From Crossiella sp. SN42 (GTDB taxonomy: Bacteria > Actinomycetota > Actinomycetes > Mycobacteriales > Pseudonocardiaceae): 64,000 nt of DNA. The stretch is from assembly GCF_023897065.1 (NCBI RefSeq), contig NZ_JAMHIV010000015.1:1-64000 (forward strand). The letters run 5' to 3'. The notes beneath the pieces are model-generated. The model was not told the DNA's origin. It saw only the letters and a list, made by a program, of their open reading frames with translations, and ran no database searches. The number at the start of each line of letters is the position of its first letter. Positions within the stretch are counted from its first letter, which is position 1. Below are positions 26,903 through 35,897 of the stretch, in pieces. The translations under genes were made by a program, and so were the position numbers.

Positions 26903-28459
26903 ATGAACGGACACAGCGATGTGATCGTGGTCGGCGGCGGGCACAACGGACTCATCGCGGCCGTGCTGCTGGCCAGGACCGGCCGGTCGGTGCGGCTGCT
27001 GGAACGGGCCGGGCACCTCGGCGGCGCGTCCGTCGGCAACCGGGTCTTCGCCGGTCAGCCCGCCCGGTTGTCCCAGTACTCCTACCTGGTCAGCCTGCTG
27101 CCGGACGCCCTGGCCGCGGAGCTGCGGCTGCCGCTGGAACTGCGGTCCCGCGCGGTGTCCTCCTACACCCCGGTGCGCCGCGGCGGCCGGGACCTGGGCC
27201 TGCTGGTCGAACGCGCGCCCGGCCCGGCCACCGAGGCCTCCTTCGCCGAGGTCACCGGCTCCGCCGCGGCCTGGACGGCCTGGCAGCGCTTCTACCGCCG
27301 GGTGGACGCCTTCGCCGCCGCGGTCGGCCCCGCCTTGGACGGCCCGCTGCGCAGGCGGCGCGAGGTGCGGGACCGGGTGACCGCGCTGGCCGGCGCGCGG
27401 ACCTGGGACGACCTGGTGGAACGGCCGCTGTCGGAGGTGCTGGCGCGGGAGTTCGACGACGACCTGGTGCGCGGGGTGGTCGCCACCGACGGCCTGATCG
27501 GCATCGACACCTCGCTGCGCGACCCCGGCCTGGCGCAGAACCGCTGCTTCCTCTACCACGTGGCGGGCAACGGTTCGGGGGAGTGGCGGGTGCCGGTCGG
27601 CGGCATGGGCGCGCTGGCCGACGCGCTCACCCTGGCGGCGCGACAGGCCGGGGTGGAGATCCACCTGGGCAGCGTGGCGGAGTCGGTGCGGGAGCACGAG
27701 GACCGGGTCGAGGTGTCCACTGTGGACGGCGCGACCTACACCGCCGGGCACGTGCTGGCCGCGGTCGCGCCCTCGGTGCTGGAGCGGCTGCTCGGCCGTC
27801 CCGCGACCGATCCCGAGGGCAGCCAGCTCAAGGTGAACCTGTTGCTGCGCAGGCTGCCCCGGCTGCGCAGCGGCGCCGACCCGCGCCAGGCCTTCGCCGG
27901 CACGCTGCACCTGGGCGAGTCCTACACCGAACTGGAGGCCGCGCACGCCCTTGTCGCGCAAGGGAAACTGCCCGACCCGCTGCCCTGCGAGGTCTACTGC
28001 CACTCGTTGACCGACCCGTCCATCCTGGGTCCGCTGGCCGCCGAGGGCTACCACACGCTGACCCTGTTCGGCCTGCACGCGCCGGCCCGCCTCTTCCGCG
28101 CGGGCGCCACCCGCGAGCAGGCCACCGCCGCCGCGCTGGCCGCCCTGCAAGCCTGCCTGGCCGAACCCCTGGCCGACGTGCTCGCCCTGGACGCCGAGGG
28201 CAGGCCCTGCGTGCAGGCATCCACCCCGCTGGACCTGGAGGCCGACCTGGGCATGCCCGGCGGGCACATCTTCCACGGCGACCTGAGCTGGCCCTGGCTG
28301 GAGGACGACGAACCGGCCGACACGCCTGCGCAGCGTTGGGGGGTGGCGGTGCCGGGACAGCGCCGGGTGCTGCTGGCCGGAGCGGGCAGCCGCCGCGGCG
28401 GCGGGGTCAGCGGGCTCGGTGGTCAGGCCGCCGCGCGTGCGGTTGCCGAGAGCGGCTGA
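26903..28459 (+). CDS. FAD-dependent oxidoreductase, phytoene desaturase/amine oxidase-like
   Basis: A 518-aa protein. The Rossmann dinucleotide site is VIVVGGGHNGLIAAVLLA (residues 8-25), followed by LLERAGHLGG as in phytoene desaturase/NAD(P)-FAD oxidoreductases. The C-terminus has the second FAD motif GHIFHGDLSWPW and VLLAGAGSRRGGGVSGLGG. No carotenoid genes are nearby, so the substrate is unknown. Overlaps no neighbour; ATG at 26903. Contains one reverse-orientation copy of the 13-bp palindrome. Confidence 0.85.
   Translation: MNGHSDVIVVGGGHNGLIAAVLLARTGRSVRLLERAGHLGGASVGNRVFAGQPARLSQYSYLVSLLPDALAAELRLPLELRSRAVSSYTPVRRGGRDLGLLVERAPGPATEASFAEVTGSAAAWTAWQRFYRRVDAFAAAVGPALDGPLRRRREVRDRVTALAGARTWDDLVERPLSEVLAREFDDDLVRGVVATDGLIGIDTSLRDPGLAQNRCFLYHVAGNGSGEWRVPVGGMGALADALTLAARQAGVEIHLGSVAESVREHEDRVEVSTVDGATYTAGHVLAAVAPSVLERLLGRPATDPEGSQLKVNLLLRRLPRLRSGADPRQAFAGTLHLGESYTELEAAHALVAQGKLPDPLPCEVYCHSLTDPSILGPLAAEGYHTLTLFGLHAPARLFRAGATREQATAAALAALQACLAEPLADVLALDAEGRPCVQASTPLDLEADLGMPGGHIFHGDLSWPWLEDDEPADTPAQRWGVAVPGQRRVLLAGAGSRRGGGVSGLGGQAAARAVAESG
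27715..27727. repeat. GTCCACAGTGGAC palindrome, copy 6 (inverse orientation)
   Basis: GTCCACTGTGGAC, the reverse complement of the other copies, inside the FAD oxidoreductase gene. A one-mismatch copy also lies in glnD at 36165-36177. Confidence 0.7.
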
Positions 28460-28558
28460 GTTCCGCGTCTGCGGCACTAAGCCGGACGGCCCTTTTTCCT
28501 GGTGGCGGACATCACCGATCTCAAGGCGATAACGCATTGGCCTGCGATTTGTGCCTTA

Positions 28559-28575
28559 GGTGACAACATGTCACC
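28559..28575. promoter_or_regulatory. perfect palindrome upstream of the LppU-like gene
   Basis: GGTGACA-ACA-TGTCACC, 7-bp perfect arms, 47 bp before the ATG of the downstream gene. Likely a repressor or activator operator; the factor is unknown. Confidence 0.45.
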
Positions 28576-28622
28576 ATTGCGCGTCGCCCATCTGGGCGAA
28601 CCTCAACAAGGAGACACTGGGG

Positions 28623-29036
28623 ATGACTAACCCACAGCCCGACGCGCCTCAGGGCCAGCCCGTTCCGCCTGCCGCCGAGCAGGCGCCGGCGCCGAAGAAG
28701 AAGAGCGTTCTGCCCAAGGTGCTCGGCATCGTGCTGGTGGTCCTGGTCGCGGGTGGTTTCGCGATCTACCGCTACATGAACTCCGCCAGCAGCGCCCAGG
28801 TCGGCGACTGCCTTTCCGGCCAGCTCACCTCGCAGGAGAGCAACAAGCAGCTGAACAAGGTCGACTGCGGCTCCGCCGAGGCGACCCTGAAGGTGCTCGG
28901 CCGCGTGCCCGACGTCAAGGACCCCGACGTCAAGGAAGAGCTCTGCGCCCCGTGGCCGGACTTCGAGGGCTACTACTGGGAGGGCAAGCGCGGCGGCAGC
29001 GGCGCGGTCCTCTGCGTGCAGCAGATCAAGAAGTAA
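28623..29036 (+). CDS. LppU-like membrane-anchored extracytoplasmic protein
   Basis: 137 aa from ATG 28623, after AAGGAG at 28608. A Pro-rich start and a lysine patch precede a membrane helix (about residues 34-54, VLGIVLVVLVAGGFAIYRYM). The extracytoplasmic domain has four cysteines (VGDCLSGQL, VDCGSAEA, LCAPWPD, VLCVQQI), a pattern like the LppU/SCO3897 family. No lipobox, so a membrane anchor rather than a lipoprotein. An in-frame start at 28560 exists but has no ribosome-binding site. Confidence 0.7.
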   Translation: MTNPQPDAPQGQPVPPAAEQAPAPKKKSVLPKVLGIVLVVLVAGGFAIYRYMNSASSAQVGDCLSGQLTSQESNKQLNKVDCGSAEATLKVLGRVPDVKDPDVKEELCAPWPDFEGYYWEGKRGGSGAVLCVQQIKK

Positions 29037-29050
29037 CGGCTTCAGCCAAG

Positions 29051-29089
29051 CGAATGGCGCCGGCCTCGGAATGAGGCCGGCGCCATTCG
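29051..29089. terminator. bidirectional terminator hairpin
   Basis: A perfect 17-bp inverted repeat (29051-29067 and 29073-29089) around a 5-nt loop GGAAT. It lies between the LppU-like gene and the convergent symporter gene and can serve both strands. No long T run follows, as is common in GC-rich actinobacteria. Confidence 0.85.
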
Positions 29090-29102
29090 TCGTTCTGCCG
29101 GA

Positions 29103-30626
29103 CTAAGCCGCCTTCGCCGCGTCGGCGGGTTCCTCGTCCACCGGCGCGGGTGTGCGCGGATGCCGCAGCGACAACAGCCCGCCCACGATCAACGTGATCG
29201 CCACGCCCATCGGCGGATACCACGGGTACGCCAGCCCCTTGGTCCCGCTGAGCACCGGCGGCAGGATGATCGCCACCATGGTCAGCACGGTCACCAGGAA
29301 CGCGATGATCGCGTCCGCCTGCCGGGCCCGTTTCACGATCAGCCCCAGCAGGAACGCGCCGAGCAGCGCGCCGTAGGTGTAGCCGGTGATGGACAGGCCC
29401 TGTTCGACGATCGGGTCGCCGCGCTTGGTGAACTGCGCGAACAGCCCGGCGAAGACGATCAGCAGCCCGGCCCAGACCACCGTCCACAGCTTGCCCTGGC
29501 GGAGCAGGTCGGCGTCGGAGAGCTTGCGCTTGACCACCCGCGCGTAGATGTCGGTCACCGTGGAGGAGGCCAGCGCGCCGAGTGAGGAGCTGAGCGCGGC
29601 GGCCAGGATGCCCGCGATGACGAACCCGGAAAGGCCGCTGGGCAGCTCGGTGACGATGAAGGTGGCGAACAGCTCGTCGTTGTTGTTCAGCCCCAGGTCC
29701 TGCACCGGCTTGGCCGCGTTGTAGAAGGCCCACAGCATCACGCCGATGAACAGGAACAGGGCGAACTGGACGAACACCACCACGCCGCTGGCGATCAGCG
29801 CCTTCTGGCTGGCCCGCACATCGCGGGTGGCCATCAGCCGCTGCACGATCAGCTGGTCGGCGCCGTGCGAGGCCATGGACAGCACCGCGCCGCCGATCAC
29901 CGCGGTGATCAGCGCGTACGGGCTGTACAGCGGGTCGGAGGCGAGGTCGAAGACCTGGAACTTGTTGGCGTCAAAGGCTTTCCCGAGCCAGTCGCCGGGC
30001 AGCCGGTCGGCCAGCGCCCAGATCACCACGGCCGCGCCCAGCAGGTACCAGAGCATCTGGATCGCATCGACCCAGACCACCGCGCGCACCCCGCCGAAGA
30101 AGCTGTACACCACCATCGCGATGCCCAGCACGAACACGATGGTCCAGTAGCTGGCCTGCACGCCGTAGGCGCCGAGCACCACCTTCACCGGGATCGCGGT
30201 GGCGAACAGCCGCAGCCCGTCGGCCAGCAGCCTGGTGAACAGGAAGGTCACCGAGGCGGTGGTGCGCAGCCCGTCGCCGAACCGCTTGCCCAGGAAGGCG
30301 TAGGCGGTGACCAGGTCACCGGCCACGTACTTGGGCAGCAGCACGAAGGAGACCACGATCCGGCCCAGCAGGTACCCGATGGCCAGCGACAGGAAGGTCA
30401 TCCCGCCCGCGCCGGGAGTGGCCAGGTAGGCCACCGTCGGCACGCTGAGCACGGTCAGCGTCGAGGTCTCCGCGGAGACCACGGACAGGCAGACCACCCA
30501 CCACGAGATCTTGCCCTCGCCCACGAAGTAGTCGTTGGCCGACTTCTGCCTGCCGCCGATCCAGATGCCCAGCAGCGGCATGCCCACCAGGAACACCGCG
30601 ATGATGGCCAGGTCGAGACTGCGCAC
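29103..30626 (-). CDS. sodium:solute symporter (SSS family), probably for a cell-wall or amino sugar
   Basis: A 507-aa, about 13-helix membrane protein of the SSS family: DYFVGEGKISWWVVCLSVV, SAETSTLTVLSVP, GGVRAVVWVDAIQM, and the core sodium-site region LAAALSSSLGALASSTVTD. GTG start with a strong GGAGGTGGGAC. It begins 15 bp after anmK, so the two form an operon. That suggests import of anhydro-MurNAc or a related amino sugar, but the substrate is inferred only from the neighbour. Ends at the shared terminator. Confidence 0.85.
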   Translation of the reverse strand: MRSLDLAIIAVFLVGMPLLGIWIGGRQKSANDYFVGEGKISWWVVCLSVVSAETSTLTVLSVPTVAYLATPGAGGMTFLSLAIGYLLGRIVVSFVLLPKYVAGDLVTAYAFLGKRFGDGLRTTASVTFLFTRLLADGLRLFATAIPVKVVLGAYGVQASYWTIVFVLGIAMVVYSFFGGVRAVVWVDAIQMLWYLLGAAVVIWALADRLPGDWLGKAFDANKFQVFDLASDPLYSPYALITAVIGGAVLSMASHGADQLIVQRLMATRDVRASQKALIASGVVVFVQFALFLFIGVMLWAFYNAAKPVQDLGLNNNDELFATFIVTELPSGLSGFVIAGILAAALSSSLGALASSTVTDIYARVVKRKLSDADLLRQGKLWTVVWAGLLIVFAGLFAQFTKRGDPIVEQGLSITGYTYGALLGAFLLGLIVKRARQADAIIAFLVTVLTMVAIILPPVLSGTKGLAYPWYPPMGVAITLIVGGLLSLRHPRTPAPVDEEPADAAKAA

Positions 30627-30641
30627 GTCCCACCTCCTGCT

Positions 30642-31883
30642 CTAACCGCCGGTTCGCACCGGCTCCCCAGTGATGTGCCCCCCGTCGGCCCCCGTGTTGT
30701 TCCCCTGGACGCAGCGCAGCGCGACCGGTTGCCGCGGCCACGGCTCCGGCAGGCGCAGCGCGGTGCGCCCCGGGGTGATGCTGCCCAGCGGGCGCGGGCC
30801 AACCGCTCCTGTGGTGGCCGGCAGGTTGCCGGGCTGACCGCAGAAGGTGAGCAGGCCGAGCAGCGCCGCAAGGTAGCCCTCCTTGCCGTCGGCAGGCAGT
30901 CCCTCGGCCGCGCTGGTGACCAGCTCGGCCGGGGCGAGATGCCTGCTCAGAGCGGCCATCAGCGTGGCGTTGTGCACCCCGCCTCCGGAAGCCACCACCC
31001 GGGTGGCCTCTTGCCGTTCACACTCCCGGGCGACGGTGCGGGCGGTCAGCTCGACCAGGGTGGCGAGCAGGTCCGGTCCCTCGGGCGGCTCGGCCACCCG
31101 GTCCAGGGCCGCGCGCAGGTAGTCGGCGGTGTAGTGCTCCTTGCCGGTGGACTTCGGCGGCGCCAGCTCGTAGTAGGGATCGGCCAGCAGGATCGACAAC
31201 AGGCCCGGGTGAGGGGAGCCGATGGCGGCGAGCCGGCCCCCCTCGTCGCGCTCGCGACGCTCCGGTAGCAGCCGGGTGGCCGCGTCAAGCAGCGCGTTCC
31301 CCGGACCTGTGTCGTAGGCCAGCGGCGGCACAGCGCCACCGACCACGCTGATGTTGGCGATGCCACCGAGGTTGAGCGCGGCCGTCCGCCTCGCCCGGTG
31401 GCCCAGCCAGAGCTGGTCGAACAACCCGACCAGGGGCGCGCCGTGCCCGCCCGCGGCCACGTCCCGGGCCCGCAGGTCGGCCACCACCGGCAGTCCGGTG
31501 GCCTCGGCGATCCAGGCGGGCTGGCCCAGCTGCAGGGTGCCCTCGCAGCGGCCGTCCTCCACCCAGTGGTAGATCGTCTGCCCGAGCGAGCCGACCAGGT
31601 CGGCCCGCCCGTCGCACAGTTCGGTCAGCCCGCGCAGCGCGGCCACCCCGAAGGCCCGGCCGACCATGGTGTCCAGCCGGCACAGCTGCCGGGCCGAACA
31701 CTCCGCGGGCGGCAGCGCGGCCAGCAGCTCGGCGCGCAGCTCGCCGGGATAGGCCAGCTCGAGGCAGCCCAGCGGGCGCAGCTCCAGCCAGCCGTCCTCA
31801 CCCATGCGGAACTCGGCCGCGGCCACGTCGATGCCGTCCATCGACGTGCCGGACAGCAGCCCGAGCACCCGCCAAGATTTCAC
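30642..31883 (-). CDS. anmK: anhydro-N-acetylmuramic acid kinase
   Basis: 413 aa from GTG 31883, the usual AnmK length being about 370-400. Motifs: LGLLSGTSMDGIDVA (ATP/phosphate loop) near the start, DTGPGNALLDA in the middle and VVASGGGVHNATLMAAL near the end. It cleaves the anhydro bond and phosphorylates 1,6-anhydro-MurNAc to MurNAc-6-P in peptidoglycan recycling. A longer in-frame start (TTG 31919) is less likely. First gene of an operon with the symporter. The C-terminal 60 residues (Pro/Arg-rich) extend past the family core. Confidence 0.9.
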   Translation of the reverse strand: MKSWRVLGLLSGTSMDGIDVAAAEFRMGEDGWLELRPLGCLELAYPGELRAELLAALPPAECSARQLCRLDTMVGRAFGVAALRGLTELCDGRADLVGSLGQTIYHWVEDGRCEGTLQLGQPAWIAEATGLPVVADLRARDVAAGGHGAPLVGLFDQLWLGHRARRTAALNLGGIANISVVGGAVPPLAYDTGPGNALLDAATRLLPERRERDEGGRLAAIGSPHPGLLSILLADPYYELAPPKSTGKEHYTADYLRAALDRVAEPPEGPDLLATLVELTARTVARECERQEATRVVASGGGVHNATLMAALSRHLAPAELVTSAAEGLPADGKEGYLAALLGLLTFCGQPGNLPATTGAVGPRPLGSITPGRTALRLPEPWPRQPVALRCVQGNNTGADGGHITGEPVRTGG

Positions 31884-31889
31884 AAGATG

Positions 31890-31901
31890 TGGTCTATTGC
31901 A
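31890..31901. promoter_or_regulatory. degenerate DasR-like (dre) half-site before anmK
   Basis: TGGTCTATTGCA matches the left half of the DasR consensus TGGTCTAGACCA (first 7 of 12 bases), 7 bp before the anmK GTG. Further upstream ACGCA-AGAG-TGCGT (around 31914-31927) is a short perfect inverted repeat. DasR controls amino-sugar genes in actinomycetes, so the site is biologically sensible but weak. Confidence 0.3.
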
Positions 31902-31961
31902 TGGCGGAAGTTTACGCAAGAGTGCGTCAAAGCCGCTGACGCAGTTGATAGCGAGTCGAGA

Positions 31962-32660
31962 TCAGCCGGTCAGCGCGGCCACCAGCTCCTTGCCCTTGGG
32001 CAGCATGTCGTCCCGGCACCGGTCGATCTCCGGGCCGTGCGTGGCGCCGCCGGGGATGCCCGCGCCCTCCTGGTGCAGGGTCACCAGCACGTTGCCGTCG
32101 GCGAAGCGCCCGTAGCAGCCGTTGCCGCCGGTGGACTTGGGGAAGAGCACGTTCTCCCCCTCCACCCGGTCCGCGGCGGACTTGTCGATGGTCAGCCAGT
32201 ACTGCGCGCCGTCCTTGGTGCCGTTGTGCTGGGGCTGGCTGTCGCTGCGGAACAGGGTGATCTCGGCCCGCAGGTTCACCTCCGGCTGCCGGGATCCCCA
32301 GTAGCAGCGGACCTCCACCGTCTGCAGGTCGCCCTGGCCCCTGGCGGCCTGGGTGTCGGTGGTCTTCTTCGAGTTCGCCGGTTCCAGGGCCGGGAACAGG
32401 GTGAGCTTGGCGTGCAGCGCGGCGCAGTCGGGCAGGTCGTTGTGCTTGTCAGCGGGACCGGCCTCCGCCGCGGCGGTGTCCTCAGGGGTGTCGGCAGAGC
32501 CGCCGGAGGTGAGCGCGATGACCACGCCGATCCCGGCGACCAGCAGCACGGCCAGGCCGACCGCGAGCGCGATCATCGGCCCGTTGGACTTCTTCGGCGG
32601 CTGTGGGTAGCCGTAGGGCGGTGGGTACTGCGGCTGCTGCTGGTACGGACCCGGTTGCAT
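31962..32660 (-). CDS. membrane-anchored secreted protein of unknown function
   Basis: A 232-aa protein from ATG 32660, with alternative ATGs at 32666 and 32669. A Pro/Gln/Tyr-rich cytoplasmic start (residues 1-26) is followed by one membrane helix (about 30-52, MIALAVGLAVLLVAGIGVVI). The extracytoplasmic domain of about 170 aa has four cysteines (LPDCAAL, VRCYWGS, NGCYGRF, IDRCRDD), presumably disulphide-bonded. It resembles septum/DUF3558-like anchored domains in layout. No specific family recognised. Confidence 0.65.
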   Translation of the reverse strand: MQPGPYQQQPQYPPPYGYPQPPKKSNGPMIALAVGLAVLLVAGIGVVIALTSGGSADTPEDTAAAEAGPADKHNDLPDCAALHAKLTLFPALEPANSKKTTDTQAARGQGDLQTVEVRCYWGSRQPEVNLRAEITLFRSDSQPQHNGTKDGAQYWLTIDKSAADRVEGENVLFPKSTGGNGCYGRFADGNVLVTLHQEGAGIPGGATHGPEIDRCRDDMLPKGKELVAALTG

Positions 32661-32727
32661 GGTCATCATCCTGGCCCAGGCACCACTCCGGCGAGGGCCG
32701 AACCGCCCATGATGCGAGGATGGGTCC

Positions 32728-34074
32728 GTGTCTGCCGAAGTCATGATCTGGATCGCCGTCGCCGTCGCCGCGGTGCTGCTCGTCGCGCTCGTCACCGGGG
32801 TCGTGCTGGCCCGCCGCCGCCGGGTCAGCCTCGCCGAGCAGGACAAGCCCGTGGTCGAGGGCCGTCCGGGCTACCAGGCGGACCGCAAGATCAGTTTCGC
32901 GCCCGGCGGGGAGACCGCGACGGTCACCGAGCCGAAGCCCGAACCGCCGGTGACCCAGCCGCCGATGACCGAGCACCCGGTGACCGAGCGCACCGAGGTC
33001 GACGGCCAGCCCGGCGTCGGCGACGACGCCGCGGTGCCCAGGGACACCCCGCGCCGGGACATCGTGGACGTGCCGCTGCCGCCCGCCGCCCAGGCCCCGG
33101 CCCCGATCGAGCCGATCGTGGTGGCCCAGACGCACCCGGTGCCCGAGGACATCGCGCCCACCGCCGGTCGCCTGGAGCGGCTGCGCGGCAGGCTGGCCAA
33201 GTCCCGCTCCGCCTTCGGTCAGGGCCTGCTCGGCCTGCTCGGCGCGGGCGACCTGGACGAGGACTCCTGGACCGAGGTCGAGGACACCCTGCTGCTGGCC
33301 GACCTGGGCGCGGCCACCACCGCGGAGATCATCGAGCGGCTGCGCGCGGAGATCGTCACCCGCGGGGTGCGCACCCCGGAGGCGGCCCGCGCGGTGCTGC
33401 GCGAGGTGCTGGTGGACGCGCTCAAGCCGGAGATGGACCGCTCGGTGCGCGCCCTGCCGCACGACGGCCGCCCGGCGGTGCTGCTGGTCACCGGCGTCAA
33501 CGGCACCGGCAAGACCACCACCACCGGCAAGCTGGCCAGGGTGCTGGTCGGCGACGGCCGCACCGTGATCCTGGGCGCGGCGGACACCTTCCGCGCCGCC
33601 GCCGCCGAGCAGCTGGCCACCTGGGCCGAGCGCGCGGGCGCGGAGATCGTGCGCGGCAAGGAGGGCGCGGACCCGGCCAGCGTGGCCTTCGACGCGGTCA
33701 AGCGCGGGATCGAGGCGGGCGTGGACGCCGTGCTGGTGGACACCGCCGGCCGCCTGCACACCAAGACCGGCCTGATGGACGAGCTGGGCAAGGTCAAGCG
33801 GGTGGTGGAGAAGCAGGCCAAGGTGGACGAGGTGCTGCTCGTGCTGGACGCCACCACCGGCCAGAACGGCCTCACCCAGGCCAGGGTGTTCTCCGACGTG
33901 GTCGAGGTGACCGGCATCGTGCTGACCAAGCTGGACGGCACCGCCAAGGGCGGCATCGTCTTCCAGGTGCAGCGCGAGCTGGGCGTCCCGGTCAAGCTGG
34001 TCGGCCTGGGCGAGGGCCCGGACGACCTGGCCCCGTTCACCCCCGGCGCGTTCGTGGACGCTCTGCTCAGCTGA
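32728..34074 (+). CDS. ftsY: signal recognition particle receptor FtsY
   Basis: A 448-aa protein. An N-terminal membrane helix (residues 5-28) and an acidic/Pro-rich A-region (to about 145) precede the NG GTPase core. G1 is GVNGTGKTTTTGKL (about residue 255). Others are ADTFRAAAAEQL, DTAGRLHTKTGLMDELGKVK and TKLDGTAKGGI. It docks Ffh-ribosome complexes at the membrane; its partner Ffh is encoded at 39860. GTG start. The membrane anchor is a usual feature of actinobacterial FtsY. Confidence 0.97.
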   Translation: MSAEVMIWIAVAVAAVLLVALVTGVVLARRRRVSLAEQDKPVVEGRPGYQADRKISFAPGGETATVTEPKPEPPVTQPPMTEHPVTERTEVDGQPGVGDDAAVPRDTPRRDIVDVPLPPAAQAPAPIEPIVVAQTHPVPEDIAPTAGRLERLRGRLAKSRSAFGQGLLGLLGAGDLDEDSWTEVEDTLLLADLGAATTAEIIERLRAEIVTRGVRTPEAARAVLREVLVDALKPEMDRSVRALPHDGRPAVLLVTGVNGTGKTTTTGKLARVLVGDGRTVILGAADTFRAAAAEQLATWAERAGAEIVRGKEGADPASVAFDAVKRGIEAGVDAVLVDTAGRLHTKTGLMDELGKVKRVVEKQAKVDEVLLVLDATTGQNGLTQARVFSDVVEVTGIVLTKLDGTAKGGIVFQVQRELGVPVKLVGLGEGPDDLAPFTPGAFVDALLS

Positions 34075-34120
34075 GCGTGTGCGCTCCGCGCAACGCAGCC
34101 GTAACACCGGCCTCGGCACA

Positions 34121-34158
34121 GTTCACTTCGGTGAAACCTCCGGCGTAACCGGACGAAA
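34121..34158 (+). promoter_or_regulatory. GlnR-like box upstream of amtB-glnK-glnD
   Basis: Tandem a/b half-sites: TTCAC, 6 bp, GAAAC (34133-34137), about 6 bp, CGTAA(C), 5-6 bp, GAAAC (34154-34158). This follows the actinomycete GlnR layout (GTnAC-n6-GAAAC twice). It ends 54 bp before the amtB start. Another GTAAC is at 34101-34105. Indicates nitrogen-limitation control. Confidence 0.6.
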
Positions 34159-34211
34159 CACCGCCTCTCGATCCTTCACCGCAACGTGGCAGGCACGGGA
34201 GGACTACGAGA

Positions 34212-35884
<1,673 letters not shown>

Positions 35885-35897
35885 GGCGGAGCGTCGC

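Noticed and set aside
23114-28537. 1,807-codon open frame on the minus strand
   Set aside because: Antisense to smc and the next genes; arises from GC-rich codon bias, with no motif or ribosome-binding site.
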